Under the pieces are notes generated by a model. It made no database searches. It had not been told where the DNA came from and saw nothing but the letters and a program-made list of their open reading frames with translations. From an uncultured Oscillospiraceae bacterium (GTDB lineage: Bacteria > Bacillota > Clostridia > Oscillospirales > Oscillospiraceae), in assembly GCA_900756495.1 (NCBI GenBank), contig CAAEKI010000270.1, positions 1 through 7,024 of the forward strand: 7,024 nt of DNA, in the 5' to 3' direction. Of the stretch, positions 4,993 through 7,024 are shown piece after piece. Positions within the stretch are counted from its first letter, which is position 1; each line of letters opens with the position of its first letter. Made by a program: the position numbers and the translations under genes.

Positions 4993-6006
4993 ATGGGCAA
5001 GAAAATTTTTGTTGACCTGACTCACCCCTTCGGCGCGGAGATTCCCCGCTGGCCTTATTTTGACAAGCCCGTCATCGACAACACCCACACCATGGCCAAG
5101 GGCGGTGTTCTGACTCAGAAGATCACCTGCACCATGCACACCGGCACTCACTGCGACGCTCCCCGTCACGTTATGGAGTATGAGTTCGACGGCCGCCGCG
5201 CCCGCTACACCCATGAGATGCCCATCGACGCTTACACCGGCGACGCTGTGATCCTGCCCATCGACATTGAGCCCTGGGGCCTGATCACCGACAAGCACCT
5301 GGATGCCGCCTGCGCCAAGATCGGCATGAAGCCCGAGCAGCTCAAGGGCATGGTGGTCTGCCTGAACACCGGTATGCACCGCCTGTTTGACGACTCCAAG
5401 GCCTACTATCACTACTCCGCCGGTACCGGCGTGCGTGCCGGTCAGTGGTTCGTGAAGTACGGCGTGAAGTGCGTGGCCATGGACTCTCAGGCCCTGGATC
5501 ACCCCCTGCACACCGCCATGGGCAACAACGGCATGACCCGCATGAACCTGCTGGGCGCCACCGGCAAGCCCATCACCGAGGAGTACAAGGAGCTGTTCGG
5601 CGAGGAAGCTTACGCTGAGTTTGACAAGTTTGAGTATATCCGCATCCACGGCCAGGAGGCTTATGACAAGCTGTACGGCCAGCTGGAGGACGTAGGCTGC
5701 TGGGGCACTTGGGAGCCCTGCCACAAGACCATGCTGGGCCATGGCATCGTAGGCGTCGAGAACCTGGGCGGCGACCTGGACAAGATTCCGGCCGGCAAGA
5801 TCTTCCGCTTCTACTGCTTCCCCCTGCGTTGGTACATGGGCGACGGCTCCATGGCTCGCTGCGTCGCCGAGATCGACGAGGACGAGATCGACAAGAGCGT
5901 GCCCGATCGCACCTACAAGTACGGCGGCACCGGCTATGAGACCGAAGAGGGCCACGGCGGCAGCGGCGTGGAGTACATGCGCAAGCTGTTCAACCGCAAC
6001 AAGTAA
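4993..6006 (+). CDS. Cyclase-family metal-dependent hydrolase, probable dihydrophloroglucinol cyclohydrolase
   Basis: A 337-residue member of the cyclase family (kynurenine formamidase / isatin hydrolase type). The signature HxGTHxDxPxH is complete as HTGTHCDAPRH (49-59), supplying metal ligands and catalytic residues His49, His53, Asp55 and His59. The N-terminal VDLTHPFGAEIPRWP (7-21) is the usual opening of the fold, and GHGIVGVENLGGDLDKIP in the C-terminal third is the usual second conserved block. It is longer than typical formamidases (about 210-260 residues). The start follows GGAGGA (4979-4984) by 8 bases. Family members hydrolyse cyclic amides, imides and related C-N or C-C bonds; in this operon the proposed reaction is hydrolytic opening of the reduced 1,3-diketone ring to 3-hydroxy-5-oxohexanoate. 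The gap from the preceding gene is 67 AT-rich bases, from the next 101 bases with a strong hairpin. Fold firm, substrate inferred. Confidence 0.88.
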   Translation: MGKKIFVDLTHPFGAEIPRWPYFDKPVIDNTHTMAKGGVLTQKITCTMHTGTHCDAPRHVMEYEFDGRRARYTHEMPIDAYTGDAVILPIDIEPWGLITDKHLDAACAKIGMKPEQLKGMVVCLNTGMHRLFDDSKAYYHYSAGTGVRAGQWFVKYGVKCVAMDSQALDHPLHTAMGNNGMTRMNLLGATGKPITEEYKELFGEEAYAEFDKFEYIRIHGQEAYDKLYGQLEDVGCWGTWEPCHKTMLGHGIVGVENLGGDLDKIPAGKIFRFYCFPLRWYMGDGSMARCVAEIDEDEIDKSVPDRTYKYGGTGYETEEGHGGSGVEYMRKLFNRNK

Positions 6007-6041
6007 GCTCTTTCACAATTACACAAGCAGTCTATCTGCGC

Positions 6042-6087
6042 AAACGCAAGTACAGGGGGGGAAACCTCCCTGTACCTTGCGGCGTTT
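6042..6087 (+). promoter_or_regulatory. Strong intercistronic hairpin with GAAA tetraloop before the BKACE gene
   Basis: Bases 6050-6060 pair with 6065-6075 over 11 continuous pairs (one G-U), capped by the loop GAAA (6061-6064). After a single bulged C the stem continues 6046-6049 with 6077-6080, and after a 3-base bulge 6042-6045 with 6084-6087. No U-tract follows, so it is not a good terminator; the ribosome site of the next gene begins directly after it. Likely roles are mRNA processing or 3'-end protection, or modulation of translation of the last gene. Confidence 0.7.
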
Positions 6088-6107
6088 AAGAAAGGATGTT
6101 TTTAACC

Positions 6108-6959
6108 ATGGCCGATCTGAAGAACAAGTTGATTATCACTGTCGCCACTACTGGCGCCTGGCCTACCAAGGAGAATAACCCCAACGTCCCCATGACTCCC
6201 GAAGAGATCTCCGAGGACATCTACGCCTGCTGGAAGGCCGGCGCCTCTGTTGCCCACATTCATATGCGTGACGATGCCGGCAAGGGCAAGATGGATCCCG
6301 TCCGCTTCAAGAAGACCGCTGATCTTCTGAAGACCAACCACCCCGACTGCGACATCATCCTCAACATGACCACCTCCGGCGAGCTGGCTGCCACCGATGA
6401 GATGCGCATGATCCACCTGAAGGAGTGCAAGCCTGAGATGGGCTCCTACGACTGCGGCTCCATGAACTGGCTCCACAGCGGCCTGTTCATCAACTCCCCC
6501 GCTTTCCTGGAGGAGTTGGGCAAGAACATGCAGGAGTGGGGCGTGAAGCCCGAAATCGAGGCCTTTGACCCCGGCATGATCTACAACGCTCAGTACTACC
6601 TGAAGAAGGGCGTTTTGAAGGCCCCCCTGCACTTCCAGTTCTGCATGGGTTGCGCCAATGGCATCGCCGGCACCATGAAGAACCTGGTCTTCATGAAGGA
6701 GACTATGGAATCCGCCTGCCCCGGCTCCACCTGGAGCTGCTTCGGCGTGGGCCACAGCGCCATGACCATGCTGTACGGCGCCATCGCCATGGGCGGTCAC
6801 GTCCGCGTTGGCATGGAGGACAACGTGATGTACGCCAAGGGTCAGCTGGCTGACAGCAACGTCCAGTTTGTGGAGCGTGTTGTCCGCGTTGCCAAGGAGT
6901 TTGGCCGTGAGATCGCCACTCCCGACGAGGCCCGCGAGATCCTGAGCCTGAAGAAGTAA
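6108..6959 (+). CDS. BKACE family beta-keto acid cleavage enzyme, probable triacetate acetoacetate-lyase
   Basis: A 283-residue TIM-barrel enzyme of the BKACE family (formerly DUF849), which condenses a beta-keto acid with acetyl-CoA to release acetoacetate and a new acyl-CoA. Compared from memory with Kce (3-keto-5-aminohexanoate cleavage enzyme), the zinc ligands are His50, His52 (AHIHMRD) and Glu237, and the catalytic Arg233 and Asp238 are present (HVRVGMEDN, 231-239). The block VATTGAWPTKENNP (12-25) carries Trp18 where Kce has Glu14, which contacts the substrate amino group. This suits an uncharged substrate such as 3,5-dioxohexanoate, identical to the Kce substrate except for a 5-oxo group. 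The ATG at 6108 lies 11 bases after AAGAAAGGA; an in-frame ATG at 6096 sits inside that site and is rejected. Expected product is acetoacetyl-CoA plus acetoacetate. Family firm, substrate inferred. Confidence 0.9.
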   Translation: MADLKNKLIITVATTGAWPTKENNPNVPMTPEEISEDIYACWKAGASVAHIHMRDDAGKGKMDPVRFKKTADLLKTNHPDCDIILNMTTSGELAATDEMRMIHLKECKPEMGSYDCGSMNWLHSGLFINSPAFLEELGKNMQEWGVKPEIEAFDPGMIYNAQYYLKKGVLKAPLHFQFCMGCANGIAGTMKNLVFMKETMESACPGSTWSCFGVGHSAMTMLYGAIAMGGHVRVGMEDNVMYAKGQLADSNVQFVERVVRVAKEFGREIATPDEAREILSLKK

Positions 6960-6964
6960 TTTCT

Positions 6965-7024
6965 CCCTTCAATTATAAAGCCCGCAGCCGGAAATTTCCG
7001 GCTGCGGGCTTTATAATTGAAGGG
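6965..7024. terminator. Bidirectional intrinsic terminator forming a perfect 60-bp palindrome
   Basis: Bases 6965-6994 are the exact reverse complement of 6995-7024. The GC core GCCCGCAGCCGG pairs with its complement and is flanked by AATTATAAAG on the left and CTTTATAATT on the right, giving a U-rich tract in either direction. It begins five bases after the BKACE stop, so it ends the operon; the symmetry suggests a convergent gene beyond the window. An arm of 30 perfectly matched bases is longer than ordinary, and the palindrome ends exactly at the window edge. Confidence 0.8.

Noticed and set aside
4969..5955. Long open frame (328 codons) on the minus strand opposite the cyclase-family gene
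   Set aside because: It mirrors the plus-strand gene in a region with extreme C/G third-position bias, its protein is repetitive in Val/Gly/Ala/His with no recognisable motif, and the plus frame carries a full family signature.
6042..6087. Reading the intercistronic hairpin as an intrinsic terminator
   Set aside because: The downstream arm is followed by purine-rich AAGAAAGGA, not a U-tract, on the plus strand, and there is no good U-tract on the minus strand either.
6102..6800. Minus-strand open frame (232 codons) opposite the BKACE gene
   Set aside because: Same codon-bias shadow; the plus strand encodes a complete enzyme with all catalytic residues.
3990..6959. Assigning the dehydrogenase and BKACE to aerobic carnitine degradation or lysine fermentation
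   Set aside because: Carnitine routes would be expected to add a betainyl-CoA thioesterase and transporter, and lysine fermentation the aminomutases and Kdd/Kal enzymes; instead an SDR and a cyclase-family hydrolase are present, and the BKACE lacks the amine-binding Glu.

Overview
The window looks like a chromosomal segment of a GC-moderate, anaerobic Gram-positive gut-type bacterium, probably a Clostridia of the Oscillospiraceae (Flavonifractor-like) kind. This taxonomic call is inference from strong AGGAGG-type ribosome binding sites, short low-GC intergenic gaps between GC-biased genes, the family content, and the anaerobic character of the pathway. No taxonomic marker gene is present.

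Layout. Positions 24-2016 are on the minus strand: an HxlR-type regulator (1534-2016) followed by its own intrinsic terminator, then a MATE efflux pump (24-1358) with its own promoter. A 356-bp regulatory gap (2017-2372) separates them from a plus-strand operon of six genes: two small cupins (2373-2705, 2751-3101), an SDR reductase (3145-3954), a 3-hydroxyacyl-CoA-dehydrogenase-fold enzyme (3990-4925), a cyclase-family metal hydrolase (4993-6006) and a BKACE beta-keto acid cleavage enzyme (6108-6959). The window ends in a perfect 60-bp palindrome that reads as a bidirectional terminator.

How the genes work together. The last four enzymes match, class by class, the reductive phloroglucinol degradation route known from Clostridium scatologenes and, biochemically, Eubacterium oxidoreducens. 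The SDR would be phloroglucinol reductase. The cyclase-family protein would be dihydrophloroglucinol cyclohydrolase, opening the ring to 3-hydroxy-5-oxohexanoate. The HAD-fold protein would be 3-hydroxy-5-oxohexanoate dehydrogenase, giving triacetate (3,5-dioxohexanoate). The BKACE would be triacetate acetoacetate-lyase, using acetyl-CoA to give acetoacetate and acetoacetyl-CoA. The family calls are firm; the substrate assignment is inference from the combination and from active-site details, notably the BKACE pocket residue. Phloroglucinol is the A-ring product of flavonoid breakdown, so this would be the energy-yielding end of flavonoid catabolism.

The least explained parts are the two leading cupins (one with a Cys in the metal site, one with the metal ligands lost), the unusual SDR active site, the basic cofactor loop of the HAD-fold enzyme, a repeat-rich leader upstream of the operon, and a very stable GAAA-capped hairpin just before the last gene.
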